Source: Beaufortia kweichowensis
Lineage: Eukaryota > Chordata > Actinopteri > Cypriniformes > Gastromyzontidae
Direction: 5' to 3'
Length of the DNA: 64,000 nt
Assembly: GCA_019155185.1 (NCBI GenBank)
Contig: CM032803.1
Span: 2,416,001 to 2,480,000 of the forward strand
Of the stretch, positions 19,113 through 31,260 are shown piece by piece (the first letter of the stretch is position 1; every line of letters starts with the position of its first letter). The notes under the pieces are model-generated. The model did no database searches. It was not told the origin of the DNA and saw only the letters and a list, made by a program, of their open reading frames with translations. The translations under genes and the position numbers were made by a program.

Positions 19113-22100
19113 AAAAAATCCAACAATCCAGAAAGGTTCACATCCCATCTTCCCAGAATTCATCTTTGATACCAATACCAATCAGTCCTCTATACTGCAT
19201 TCAGTGCAGGAGTTGATGATTGGCCTTTGGCTTCCACCATATGCTCTCTAATGCAACAAAAACAGCAGCACAAGTTTCTTGTTAATAAAGTCACGTTTAT
19301 CTCATCTGTAGTTTTTCCCTTCGGGGACTTGCTTTGTAATCAGCTTTAAAGCCTAAGTGAATGTGGCAACAGGAAGTCCCAGCGGTCCAAACAGGAAGTA
19401 GTGCCAACACCTGCCATTGCAAATTCTGACCCTCCCCTATAAATCCTGGGTAGGCGTCTTAATTAGCTCATGTGGATGCATATTCATGAAGACGTTTAGG
19501 TACAAAGGGGTAATACAAGATGTTTAAGTGCTGTTCACCTCTTACAAACGTAAAACCTGCCTCATGTCTAATCAATCATTCTACTCCTGCATTCATGCAT
19601 GAGAATGTCTTTCTGCAATAGTTATGCATTGGATTCATTTTTTTTTTTGAAACCAAAAAAACAAGAAATGCTTTCTCCTATCCTAGCTAAATATAAAACT
19701 ATAAGTAAGTCATTTGTAAATTGATTGACCCGGGGCTGGGCGTTATCAAAGTTATACAGATTAGATAACTGATCAACCGCGTGTTTAACAGAGTTTGGAG
19801 AGATTACTGGTGCAGAAATGACATACTTCCACTTAAACAGTTCTGAAGTGTTTGCAGCCAACACAAGGTCAGTTCTTTAGTTGAACTTTAAAATGATTTT
19901 GTATTCAAGTCTTACTTATGCAGTTATTTATCTAATCTTAATACGATAAGCTTTAGTATGTCAGTGAACATCAGAGCATACCTAATGAAGTAGTTTAAAT
20001 GCAAATGATTGTCAGATGAAAGCAAAATTAAGTTAAAAAAACTTCAGGGACCAATGCACAACTGCACTGTGCACACACATGCAAAACTTGATGCGTGTCA
20101 TTTTTTATCATGTTTACGAGGATGGTGCCTGGGACTCTGGGGAATAGCTTTCTGTTTCTTGTACCTGTGTCCTGTTTGCAACCGCTCGAGAAGATGCTGG
20201 TGATCAAAAGCATGGAGGTGTCCTTGATTTCAGTCCCCTGCAGATTTGCCCTGTCTTTGTTTTTCATCTGATTCCTCTCGCATTTGAGATTCCTCAATTA
20301 AAACTATTTTTTTGAGATCTCACCCTGACTCGAATCCCTTCTTATTCCTTTAAGCCACTGAAAGAGCGGAGTAGAATGACAAGACTTTTAATCAAAAGGC
20401 TAATGAAGCTGTTGTTTGATGTGAGCGAGATTTGGGTTCTATGCACACAAGCAGAGCAAATTAAAGATTAGAAAATTTGTCTGGCAGAAATTGAAATCAC
20501 AGATTTTTGGAGCTTTGTTTTAAATGTTGGCCTTAAATTTGATGTCACTGTAGGTTGCGTAACACGTAAAACATAACTATTGTATCTAATACAAAAATAA
20601 TAAATCAAGATCAGTTTTTCCAGTCCTTGAATCTGATTGGCCAAACACGATTCAGGTCAAGACTGCTGATATTTAATCAAACAGCACTGAAATATTTCAC
20701 CGTTTGTACTGTATGACTTTTGCGTTGTAAAGCAATGCAGATATTAAAAGCATGGCATTCTTTAATATAACTGTTCTCTACTAATTCTTCTAACTGCTCA
20801 GGTCAACTACAGACAGGATTTATTTTTATTTAAACAACCTCACACAGACCGATCATGTAAAAATAACAGTAATTAGAAAAAGAAAGTAAATAATCTTCAT
20901 ACACTGCAGATTTTCTAAGTATAGCAATAAACACTGACTTCTCTCTGAAACATGTTCTCAAAAGACTCTGAACTCATTTTAGATCCATTTGAATCAATTA
21001 AAGAGAATTAAAGGACTTTTCCGCAGACTCATTTAATTATTTATGGCATTTAATGATCCCAGCGGAATAAAACATAAGACCGATTTCTCATTCTGAATAA
21101 TAAGTGATTAAAGGGGGGCATTTTATTAACAGTGCTCTTACTAAAATTTGGCATCCAATGTGTTCTGTAATGTTTTTGAAAACCGTGTCCTCACTGCTTA
21201 ATACCTACAGCTCATACACTGTAGAAATGAGAATCAAACACAACAAGACTATCTGATTGAAATGGAGAAATTAATGCGTGAACTTCAGCACAACACATTT
21301 CATTACAGTGTACGGTATAGGTGATTGCTCCCATTTCTAATTTATTTCATTATTGTATCTGTACAATTGCACACTTTGTGAAAATAATAATAATAAATGG
21401 CACAATAACTGTTGCATTTTTTATTTTTAGTAAAAACAGCAATGCATGTTATTTTAAAATTACTAAATGCAAATTGTTTTTAAATTACATTTCTCACATA
21501 TTTTGACTTTTCATAACTCTGCTATTTTGGTGACTTACATACTGCGTTCCAGTCCACACACTGTGTCTGGCTGGCATATGGTCATGCATATTGCATTTTA
21601 ATGTGCATACTTTTAACGACAGCGCTGTGTTTGCCTATGTGCGCGTATGTGCATTGAGAATCCTGTCTGCAGCCCTCTGATTAACAGCAGAAATGCGTAA
21701 GCCTGACATAATACCCTGCAGGCCTCTGTCTGAACACTAAACAGGACTGGGAGATGGGGATCAGGGGACTCTGGGAAGGTGTCTCTGTTAGATCCCTTTC
21801 TTCCATGAGAAATGCTCACGGGAACCAACCTGCCATTCATAACAACACAGCCAAGTCTAAAATCTACACATGCTTGTGTTAAATATGCGAAACTCCATCA
21901 AATATTGTATTAAAATGACAGGAGTGGACAGGTGTGGGTTTAACAAAAGCCAATGAAAGCCCACTGTAACTACACTGAGAAACCAGGAGGAATTTACCTT
22001 AGCAGTATTGTGACAGGAGATTACATATATGATCTAAATATATATTACAAGCAGAAAACAAAAGACAATATATGTACAGTACCATATGTCTTGTCCTATA

Positions 22101-23125
22101 AATATCCAAACGCTAGCATTGAATTGTTATATATAGTTTGTATGTGTTTTCTTCTGTGAAACACATTCTTACAAATCAGTTAAAGTGTGTAACTTACGCT
22201 GAGCAGATCGAATAAAATCTGTTATGACCATATGACAGAAACAGCTGCACACCTTGAAAGTGTGTCTAAGCACTGACAGCACATATAAAAAATAAATAAA
22301 TAATAATATAAAAGCACATCCAGCTTATTCTTACGTTCATATAATAACTAATGGAAGCTCTCCTTCCATATGTTTCTGCTCCATCTGTTTTCAACTTTTC
22401 AGTCTGAAAGGTGTATGTTGTGACAGGTTGATCACCATTAAGATTTGAAGTTGAAATATTGCCTCTCTAACGCTGAAATTTTACAACCCATTGTTTATGA
22501 GATTAGGAACGCACGATGTACAGCTTTGTTCACATTACTCTTGCTTCATTTTAATTGTAAAGTAAAATGGCAATGGAGAAAATGGTTTCTGTAGATGAAC
22601 CATTCACCGAATGGAACACTACTGTGTTCTAAGAAACTGTAATTAGCACCGCTACTATAATTTCCTAGTGGCAAAGCTAACACTTACAGTAAGTGTACCA
22701 CCCTGTATACTGTAGGTCACACATAAAATTGTAGTCTATGGATATTCATTAAAGAGCAGCAGGAAATAATTTGCTTTAACTGGTGGTATAATCACAATGA
22801 AAGTAATTACAATAACGTGGTAATTATGAAAAAATGTTATAAAAGCAATAATTTAATATAAAAATAATTTTGACAAATCATGCACTCAAGAGCGTCACTT
22901 CACAGGTCAAGCTAATTTACATCTTTTATATTATTTTATAGATTGTTTTTCTACTACAGAAAACCTTTTGTGCAACATTAAGAGTTTGTGGATACTAAAC
23001 CATACAGCCCAACAAAGAACCTTACATTTAGAGAGTGACGTATACCTATCTGTTAAGTAATGAAATAAAATCCCATGTCTGCTTGATCAAGCTTCTGCTT
23101 GACAGACAGCTGGTGTCATCCCAAA
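19113..23125. other. Long noncoding spacer
   Basis: About 4 kb show no gene. The part at 19360-19520 has less AT and no homopolymer and may be conserved. A patch at 20615-20660 (agtccttgaatctgattggc) is shared in reverse orientation with 39165-39210, pointing to a diverged dispersed repeat. Another short palindromic word, acacttacagtaagtgt, occurs near 22679-22695. Other open frames (for example 20028-20297 minus) show no domain. Confidence 0.5.
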
Positions 23126-23142
23126 CAGACACACACACACAC
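23126..23142. repeat. Short (CA)n tract
   Basis: A short run of CA units, ending at a TA. Confidence 0.85.
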
Positions 23143-23189
23143 ATACATTCCAACCATATGTTGAGTCTTGGTTCACTGCGCTCTCTGAT

Positions 23190-24010
23190 TTGACTGCATG
23201 CAGAAGAGAAGGGCTTTAATTGGGTGTTTTCGAAACCAGATGTGCAATAAATTCCGTGTAGAACAAGATTATCATCAGTGGCACTGAAGAGTGAGACAGA
23301 GTTATGGCCCCAAAAGTCTATTAGCTCGGCCCATTTGCAGAAAAGGGAGAGATAGGATTAGGGAGACGGGGACAGAAATGAGAAGCAGCAGAGCTGCGGG
23401 AGTCACAGATATCTAAGACGTCGTAATGAGCTGCATTGCCCGTCATTACCCTGGGAACCCGATTGCGCTTGTGAATTTTTTGATATTTTGGTTCATTATT
23501 TGGCTTCTCGTGAATATATTTCCTCTTGTTGAGTTTAATAGTGTTTGGAATGGACTGCGTGGCCGGGCTTTTTCTCGGGATGGGAGAATAATCTCGATGG
23601 ACAGGCTGGTCGAGTTGCGGAATCACTTTCCCATATCAAAATCATTACTTGGCATTTCCCCTGATTGAAAGAGGCTAATTGTCCAATCAGAATGTGATCG
23701 TGCATATTTATGTGAGCATATATTATTAGCTCAAACGGAGGTCTGTCATGCAGAAATGAGGGGAGAATTTCCCATTTGTGCTGGTGTCGAACTTAGGTTT
23801 CAATAAGCTAATAATTAAATAGCCTCAATTTCCAGATGATCTGCTTGGAATCAAGGCACGAACAAACTGGGACAAGCCCTTGCCTGAAGGTGAGAAGATA
23901 AAATAATCTGCATACAAGTCGTTCATCTCATTCTAGGAAATCACATTGTGGAATCTCTTTTATTGAGGCAACCTCATGCAAATCTCACTACGGCACGAAC
24001 AGACACGGAT
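23190..24010. other. Strong candidate conserved noncoding block
   Basis: For about 800 bp the sequence is balanced in composition, carries scattered CpG, and has no microsatellite, homopolymer or recognisable transposon, in contrast with its AT-rich flanks. It contains homeodomain-like words (ggctaattgtcc near 23670, ctaataattaaatag near 23808) and CCAAT-like ccaatcag near 23683. Open frames of 80-101 codons on opposite strands overlap at 23321-23668, a pattern that reflects composition rather than coding. I infer a developmental enhancer; alignment to other vertebrates would decide. Confidence 0.4.
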
Positions 24011-25269
24011 GCATCTTATTTATCGCCCATTCCTTTTCCAAAAAGTCTTCTTTGCCTCAAAGGGTAAACGTTTTAAAACATATAAAGATCTGTTGCTAGA
24101 GGAGTAGGTTAGAGATATGAAAATTAAAGACGTGTGAGAAATGGGTTTTCTCTGTAGGAGCTTTAACTTTCTCATCTTAGACTCACTACAACTAATGATT
24201 CTGTGCCCATCAAACAAACAGATTGAGATTAGCATTTGCACCAGCAAGCCCAGAGCACAACCTACAGCTTCTCTTTTTTTTCTTTGTCATTATCTGTTTC
24301 TGAGATATATTATGTACTCATCTGGGGCATGGAAGCTCTTTAAAGAGGTTTCTTCATTCATTTTACTCGAACAAAGATATTGTAGACAAAAAAGTGGACT
24401 TTGCACTTGCATCCTTGTGCTTTTTGTAAAAAAAAATATTTTAGACACATACGATCATAGTTAAAAGATTTTCTCTTGCAAACAGAAATCAAACCTACAA
24501 CCATTTGTTTAACCATTGTCACCATTTCAGAGGTGAAACATTTAGGTTATGTCACTATTCACTTTAATATTTCATAGTTGAATTCTAATCTAATTATGAC
24601 AAAGTATGTATTGATGGAAAGGTCCAAGACACAATAATAAATGACAAATTTTCATAGCAATAAACAAACTAAAAAAAAATAATATTAAAGATAAAAAAAA
24701 GTGAAAATTATAGTTTGGAGAGTACATTTTCATGTGCAGTGGCAGTTTTTTTTTGTTTCATTTCAGCACGTAAAATAAGAGGTTTAATTCTATGCTATGC
24801 ACTCACTTCTCATACAAAAGCTCATGAAAATAATCTATTTAAACATCTATTTAAAAAGTCACAGCTGCCATTTTTATAAGTGACACTTCACGGGTACGTC
24901 AGCTGTACAGGTCTGTCCATATAAACAGAATATAAGCATCCTCTCCACTACAACATCCTACAAACTTCATGTTCTATTCACAGTGAGTGCCCATGTGGCC
25001 ACTTGTAATGCCCTTTATTTGTGGCACATTAAAATGGAAACTTCTGGTACTTTTGTTTTTGTGCCAACAGACTCGACCTCCCACACGCATAACAAACAGA
25101 TCAAAAAGACAAAGCTATGAGGTAGAAAGGAGGACAACAAGAAAGAAAAAAAGTGGAGAAACAAATTCCATCTGTCCTGATTTAAATTTGTTTTGTAACG
25201 GGCTGCAAAGGTGCCTTTCACAATTCCAGAAGGTGACAGTTCTTGAAAGTTCTGCAAACCCTATAAATA
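24011..25269. other. AT-rich noncoding spacer
   Basis: No gene was seen. A purine-rich patch near 25120-25160 and A-runs near 24430 and 24670-24700 are present. The 104-107-codon open frames in this interval have no domain-like features. Confidence 0.5.
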
Positions 25270-25289
25270 TGTGTGTGTGTGTGTGTGTG
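25270..25289. repeat. (GT)n microsatellite
   Basis: About ten GT units. Confidence 0.9.
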
Positions 25290-25889
25290 GCAAACATATA
25301 ATATGGAATTCAATGTACAACTGTAAGAAAACAGGAAGCATAACCAATCAGCAAACAGCATGCATGCTGAATGAATTTGGATTAAATAAACAAAAAAGTC
25401 AAAGTCACCAGATGAACACATGGTGATGAAGGGCAAAAGTTCAAGTAAACATCTGAACTCGCAGGTTGTTTTGTAAAGATTTTTTTTCTGACAGGTCGGA
25501 AATTTTCTCAAGGTCTTATAACGCTTGTGGTCGTGCGGAGGGCTACAAATGTTTCCAATTTACATTTTCTCTAAATGGTGTCCCTAAAGTCCTTTGGAAT
25601 CCTAGCATGTAACTTTTCTCCTGCAGCTTTTCAAAGCTAAGAAAATTAGCAGGATGTGAGAACAGGACCTCGCTCTCATTTTTCTTTTAGATAGAATGTT
25701 TGCTGATGGTCTACATCATCATTTGGCACTTCTCTACACAGGACTCCCAGCGTGTCACAATATCTCACGATGGGCAACTGCTGGTTTCGAATCTGTGAAC
25801 GACTGATCAAGGCACTGCAAATAAATTGAAGCGGCAGAGTGTGAAGTGAGAAAAATGTAAATAAGACAACATATTTATCCCGGCAAAGT

Positions 25890-26250
25890 AACTAGAAACA
25901 GACTCGCAAACATTTCAGACTTCAGGGAGAAAACTGACACGGCGGGTCGTCATCGCATCTCGGTAATGTCATTTACGCTCGTACGCCTAGAAAAAAGGTT
26001 CCCTCAGCACAGTTTTGTGCTGGCGAAATGGACCGACAGCCGAGTCCTGCTGGCTTGCTGCATTTTATACAGAAACCCATCAGGCATGACAGGGGCACCT
26101 GTGAGCAGAAGAAAGAGGACCCCTGTGAGTTTAATCACCTCTAATACAAGATTATCCAGGTGCCAGAGGACATAATCTTCTCCAAAATACATCACCTGTC
26201 AACAGCTTCCACAGAACATGATCACCCCCTTCCACAAAACACCAGCTCTT
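25890..26250. other. Candidate conserved noncoding block
   Basis: The composition is balanced with CpG near 25940-25985, and E-box words CAGGTG (26158) and CACCTG (26191) lie about 30 bp apart. The 63-69-codon frames on both strands overlap each other and are not credible. Function is inferred. Confidence 0.3.
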
Positions 26251-27354
26251 AATCGTCATTGAAGTCACTCAGGCAGAAAATCACAGAGAACATGTCCACT
26301 GTGTTATTTCTCTTCTTGAAAACTGTCAGATTATCCTTAAAACCGAGGGGAAAAAGGTACATTTTTAATGTGGATAAAACCCTGTGTTCCAGGAACCTGC
26401 TGAACAAAGCAAAACTTCTCTACCCATGCCATGCAGGACAACGTAAAAAGTCTTTATGTTCAATTTAATGGCCTATTTACCAATAAACACAAACTAAACG
26501 TGTAGATGCCAACCCTTACAAACGTTTTGTTACCTTACCACCGACACAATGAACAATCGCTCACATAGATACTTATGTTTGTGATGCTCGAACGACAGAA
26601 AAATCTGTTAACTCGTGGCTCCAAGTCAAAAATGACTGACCCTGGTTGTTATTATTTTATTCAATAGCTGATCGGCCTCCTCTGCCTGAACCACTGGGAA
26701 TAACTTCAAACGCTGTCTTTATCAACGTCTTTCCCTTCTGCTTCATAAATACACATTGCATCAGTATGGCATCAGAATCTCTTCCTTTTGCTCTCTGTAT
26801 TCAGGTCTGATCTCTCCTTCACTCCTCTGACCCTTCTCCCACTCTCTCTCATGCTCTTTGTGAACAAAGAGTGCCGGCTCATTACCGAGGAGAGCAGAAA
26901 GAGGGGAGGTGTCAGACCTCGGTTCTTTATCCATGAGACTAGAGCCGGATAAATCAAAGCACCACGCTGCTCACATACAGAAATAACAGCCATCTTTACA
27001 CTGTTTTGTGAGGTGGATAAAAAGGAGAAGAGGGACGCTCGGCCGTATGGAGAGGTGAGAAACCTTGCATTTAAAATCTCTAAGTACTTGCTTTTTGTGT
27101 GTGTAAAAGTATGTCTTTCACTTCTGCCTGACTGTGTGTTTGTGTGTCTTTCTGTTAATGCCATTTCTACAGCTGGCATAAAACTCTCTTGCTATCTTTG
27201 TTCATGGGACCACAAAAGTCACACAGCCAATCACATCCTTTGTAAATGTCATGTGACTAATCACTCTGGAACCACAAGAGAAATAAGTCATGGCAATGCC
27301 AAGTAGTTGATATCACAAGCTCTTTAGTAGAGTGGTTAAAAAAGTATTGGTTAT
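26251..27354. other. Noncoding spacer with the largest minus-strand frame
   Basis: A 135-codon minus-strand frame at 26772-27179 is the largest in this part. Its translation is rich in R, S, T and H, has no hydrophobic core pattern or motif I recognise, and lies over purine/pyrimidine-biased DNA, so I do not call it a gene. Nothing else was recognised. Confidence 0.45.
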
Positions 27355-27480
27355 TGAAAAAAATGACAAACAATATTTAATATTAATTATTAATATAAAA
27401 TAATAACAAATATCCACTAATCATAATTAATATTTGGTATAATTTTAATAATTAACCAAATATAAATATTATTCATGAGA
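27355..27480. repeat. AT-rich low-complexity stretch
   Basis: It is almost entirely A and T with recurring taatatt/aataatta words, including a loose inverted repeat (atatttggt near 27433 and accaaatat near 27456). Confidence 0.7.
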
Positions 27481-27500
27481 TGTACACAATGCTTCGGATT

Positions 27501-27715
27501 GCCGTGGCAGAACCATTTTTATCTGAATGGTTCCATATGGACACTTAAACATCTATATTACCATTCTGTTTGACAAAAGGTGAAAAAAGGTCTTTTAAGT
27601 GTATAAAAACGTAAGAGAAAAATGTCTCTTAAGAACCTCTGACTAAGGGTTCTATGGAGAACCAAAAATGGTTCTTCCATGGCATTGCTGTGAAAAAGCA
27701 CCTTTACTTGAAGGG
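27501..27715. repeat. Dispersed repeat, copy 1 (family C, GGTTCT/AGAACC rich)
   Basis: Characteristic words occur in order: ggcagaaccatttttatctg, ccattctgtttgacaaaagg, cttaagaacctctgactaag, ggttctatggagaaccaaaa, atggttcttccatggcattg, tgtgaaaaagcacctttac. These match a very common cyprinid repeat made of alternating GGTTCT and AGAACC words. The inverted words make it capable of hairpins. It is non-coding. A second partial copy lies at 32596-32684 in the same orientation. Confidence 0.6.
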
Positions 27716-28139
27716 AGATGACATTTTTAGGGGTCCATATTTCTTAAAAAATAAAGTATCTAATGAAATGTAGATCAAACAAGTTGTCCTATTCTTACTC
27801 GCTTTCCCAGTCCTTCATATGAAGTCATCTAAACTGACTGCTCCCAGCCGTTCAATACACGGATAAAACCGCAACTGTCAGGCGTCAGAAGCCCCTCGCA
27901 TGTGATACACAGCTTGAACTTGTTTTTATTTAATGAGTCCCCAGTAGGTCTTCGTATCAGTCTTATAAGCCCCGATTACCAATAAAGATTATAAAAATTG
28001 ACAGAAGACCCGACTTGACATTCAAGAGTGACCAGAACAGGCTCTATAACAGATGAAGAGGAGACGTGTCAGTCAAGCGCAGTCAAATCTGCGGTGTCCC
28101 TGCACACAACATGCAGATCCCATAATAAAATATTCAGAG
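27716..28139. other. Noncoding spacer
   Basis: No gene or repeat was recognised. The part at 27830-28130 is less AT-rich and leads into the next candidate block. Confidence 0.45.
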
Positions 28140-28805
28140 AGCTGAAAGTGTTGGTGGATTCAATTATGTGTACTTAGCCACTGTTTATTTGGTGGCGAAC
28201 ACAATTAAACACAGCGGCACTTCAAAGCCTATTAGTGTACCTCGACCCATGGTCAACTTTCAATCAAAACTCCTGCACACCTTACCCGGGGAGACAATGC
28301 GAGGGTAATGGAATTTTAAATCTGCCTGGAGGAAAAAATGGTTTGCCTGACTTGTTTGTTTGGTATTTAACAAAACCTGTGACATTCAATGCATAATTTC
28401 GTTGTCTATTTGTGCTTCAGAGAAACAGATTTTATTGTCTAATTGTTCTGCCAAGATTGTTATGAGGACACTCAAAAACTCATCCTGCATGAATTTTCAC
28501 AGGTTTGCACGGACATCTGGACCAACAGCAGGCCAGGTGCATTCATCTTTAAATATCTGAATACACAATACCTCAAACCTTAATCACTTTCAGCGGATGC
28601 TCCATTTATGGTGCCAATCCATTTCAATTTCAACCTTTAGCCTTAGTTAATCACCACTGAATGTAAATCGACAACACGCAGAAAATTATACACAAAAGAT
28701 TCAACTACGACATACACGGCATACCAAAAAAAAAAATTCGGAAATTCCTTATTAATTACTTTCAGTGTCCCGAAGTTTCCAAGCTTTACTTGCGTAAGTC
28801 AAACG

Positions 28806-28820
28806 GTTGCCAAGGGAAAC
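28806..28820. promoter_or_regulatory. Imperfect RFX-like X-box
   Basis: GTTGCC at 28806-28811 is followed by AA and GGGAAAC, a degenerate version of the second half-site GGCAAC. It is weaker than the sites at 8187-8199 and 56158-56171. Confidence 0.25.
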
Positions 28821-29514
28821 AGACACCCCACCAAATCCCATCAATATATTCGTAACGGGAGCCGAGCTCTCTAACGTTAAGAGTCACAGGCCCTCCACAC
28901 CCATAGATTTAATTGTGATTTACACCATTGCACTCTGCAAATTGTTATGTCCGAGACTCCTGAGCCTTTAAGCCACGTCGATTATATTTCTCTGGCTAAA
29001 GGCTGTCAATCTACCCCACTGTTTACCTGCGAGGCTGATTAGCAAATGTGCCCCCAAAGCCCATACCAGAAAAACCCTCGAATCAATTTCCTTCCGAACG
29101 GCCAATTCTCAAAGCTTCTGTCCCTCACGTACAGGCACAGCGTATATGCTTGCGCGAGCATGTGATTGTTTAAGACCTTTGTGTACCCTTGTCTTCCCCT
29201 CTTGACCTTCGACCCCTACATCCTCCCTCTGACTGACTGCAGGGTCAGGCAATAATGTGATCGCTGTCAGTTGAAAACGCTTTGCCGGTGACTCGCGTGA
29301 CCTCTCACGTGTTGCTTCAGATCCAGCCCCGAGGAACCCTGCGGCTTTATGACTCATAAAGCCAACTCGTTCTTTAGCTTTAAATTGCAATCAGGCCATC
29401 AAAAGGAATTTTCAATCACCTCTAATGGAAAAGGTATGCACGTTTATGTGAAATATCGAAGGACAATGCGCAGAGGAAAAGTCTTGCCTTTCGAGTGGCT
29501 TCAATTTAGAGGTT

Positions 29515-29577
29515 AATCAATAAGACTCTCATATCAGAGTAAATAAACCGAGGCTGAATCAATAAGACTCTCATATC
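29515..29577 (+). repeat. 21-bp direct repeat, 42 bp apart
   Basis: The identical word aatcaataagactctcatat plus c occurs at 29515-29535 and 29557-29577. The two copies are exact over 21 bp, and the intervening 21 bp differ from them. This may be a local duplication or two selected copies of a binding module within the candidate regulatory block. Confidence 0.8.
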
Positions 29578-29600
29578 TGCCATCAGTTGTTTGTCAAAAG

Positions 29601-31170
29601 CGGAACAGCAGTGGTCTTAGCGAGTGTAATATTGTAGTTTGTGCAGAGCTGGTGGCAAGCTGTTTCTTTTTCACTTTTTTTGATGCAAAAACTAATCTTT
29701 GTTAGGCAGCTCTGAACGCTACATTCATTATTCTGAAACTAAGCAAATTGTTGAGACAATTTTGATCATCATCATAAAGCCGGTTGCTATGGTTTCTTAA
29801 GGTCAAATCTGGGCCTTCAGGAATGATTTTGAATGGTCAAGCATATGCGATGGGTTGAAACATTTGTTGATTATTATGTTACGCTCAGCTGCCAGAAACC
29901 CACACATGCTGTGTGCTGCTGTGATGAACTGCATGCTGGGAGACGGGCATCTGTGGCATTTGGCGGAGGGTGAACGTTGATGTTACTCCACCAGTAGGAC
30001 ACGATGCTCTGGACAGACTTTTCTGGAGTCTTCCTGCCTCTTTGTGGAACTGTTTAGAACGTAGAAGAGATACAACAGCAATTAATTCACATGTATGATA
30101 TTTTAAACTTGCTCTATAGGTTCATATAAATCCTATAATCTTATTTTACACGGAAAAAAAAGTGTCAAAGTGGTTGCTGTGCAACAAACACAAACAAACA
30201 TGTGCATAAGATAATAGCTTTGTTGAATCAGGAGCCTTGTGCTAAGTTGCTATTTTATAAATATATTTTATTATTTTTTATATACACAGTATTTTATTCA
30301 ATTATCCATCAGTTATAACCATCTCCATATCACACAATAACAAAGAAAGTCCCCTATAATCATAAGAACCACCTAATTATGTATTTTTGCCCATGAAATT
30401 GTTTAAGGTTTTGTATTATTGCTCTTTCTGCTTCAGCTCTGCTTGTCTTGTTTATTGTGTATTGTTGTCATTTCTCCCTATTCTGCCTTCCAGATCACAC
30501 TGCCATCCAGCTTCTGTGTCCACATCCACCAACCACCTCCCGACCCCCCCGTCACACCTTCCAATTTCAAGACTGCAACCCAGGTCTGGCATTCCATCTG
30601 TGCAACTGTGCACCCCTTCACCTATCCGCCTGTCCATCCAAAAACACATAGCGAGCTGACAGAAAGAGCCAGGACACACACACAAACTGGCGGTTCTGTG
30701 ATTGGCATTCAGTTTAATTTTTTAGTTTTTTAGAAGTCTGACTCAACCAACAGCACAAGTTGAAATTACCCAATACGGTTTTAACATGCAGTAGAAATCA
30801 GCTGTGAAAAAGCAGGTAACAAAATAATGTGTTTTCTTTGCTCTCTTTGTGAAGGGGTCATTATTATAGAGGGTAAAATTTGTTCCAACAGTTAATTTGA
30901 TTTGATTTTAATGAATACATTTATTTTTATTTAATCCTTTCATTTACCATAATTGGATGAGGATCGTATCACATTCAGAAGACGTTCATGCGGAAAATTT
31001 CAGCAGCGGCAGAATTTGTTCAAAAGCTTTCTGGTGAAATTGTTTGATAGAATCAGACACATGGACATTAGTATGTACAGATGTATATACGGTATGAGAT
31101 TCAAAGCTGGATTTATTTCAGTGACACGGAAAGGGCAAGATTGTGTCTGTAATGCTCACTATTCTCACTG
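29601..31170. other. Noncoding spacer
   Basis: No gene was seen. A C-rich, T-rich stretch at 30430-30660 yields overlapping open frames on both strands (for example 104 codons at 30419-30733) with low-complexity proline/threonine/histidine translations, so none is called. AT-rich DNA occupies 30240-30320 and 30890-30950. Confidence 0.5.
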
Positions 31171-31260
31171 CTGATATTCCTCCATAATTATACTTGCAGC
31201 GATTAAGGCTAATTAAGATACTAATTAGCATTTTCAGTTTAATTTTAGCAACTAACAAAT
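31171..31260. promoter_or_regulatory. Homeodomain motif cluster
   Basis: Three TAATTA cores (31185-31190, 31210-31215, 31222-31227) and a GATTA (31201-31205) occur within 43 bp. TAATTA is bound by Antennapedia-class and paired-class homeodomains and GATTA by OTX/PITX/BCD-type proteins. AT-rich DNA raises the chance rate, but three perfect palindromic cores this close are unusual. Confidence 0.4.

Larger units (their letters stand above)
28140..29600. other. Large candidate conserved noncoding block
   Basis: About 1.4 kb are relatively rich in CpG, low in homopolymers and free of recognised repeats. Within it are an imperfect RFX-like site (28806-28820) and a 21-bp direct repeat (29515-29577). 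The 93-codon minus-strand frame at 29109-29390 has no domain. The AT-rich flanks and lack of transposon fragments over this length suggest that insertions have been selected against. This is inference until aligned. Confidence 0.35.

Noticed and set aside
26772..27179. 135-codon minus-strand open frame
   Set aside because: The translation is dominated by R, S, T and H from purine/pyrimidine-biased DNA, with no recognisable motif and no splice context.
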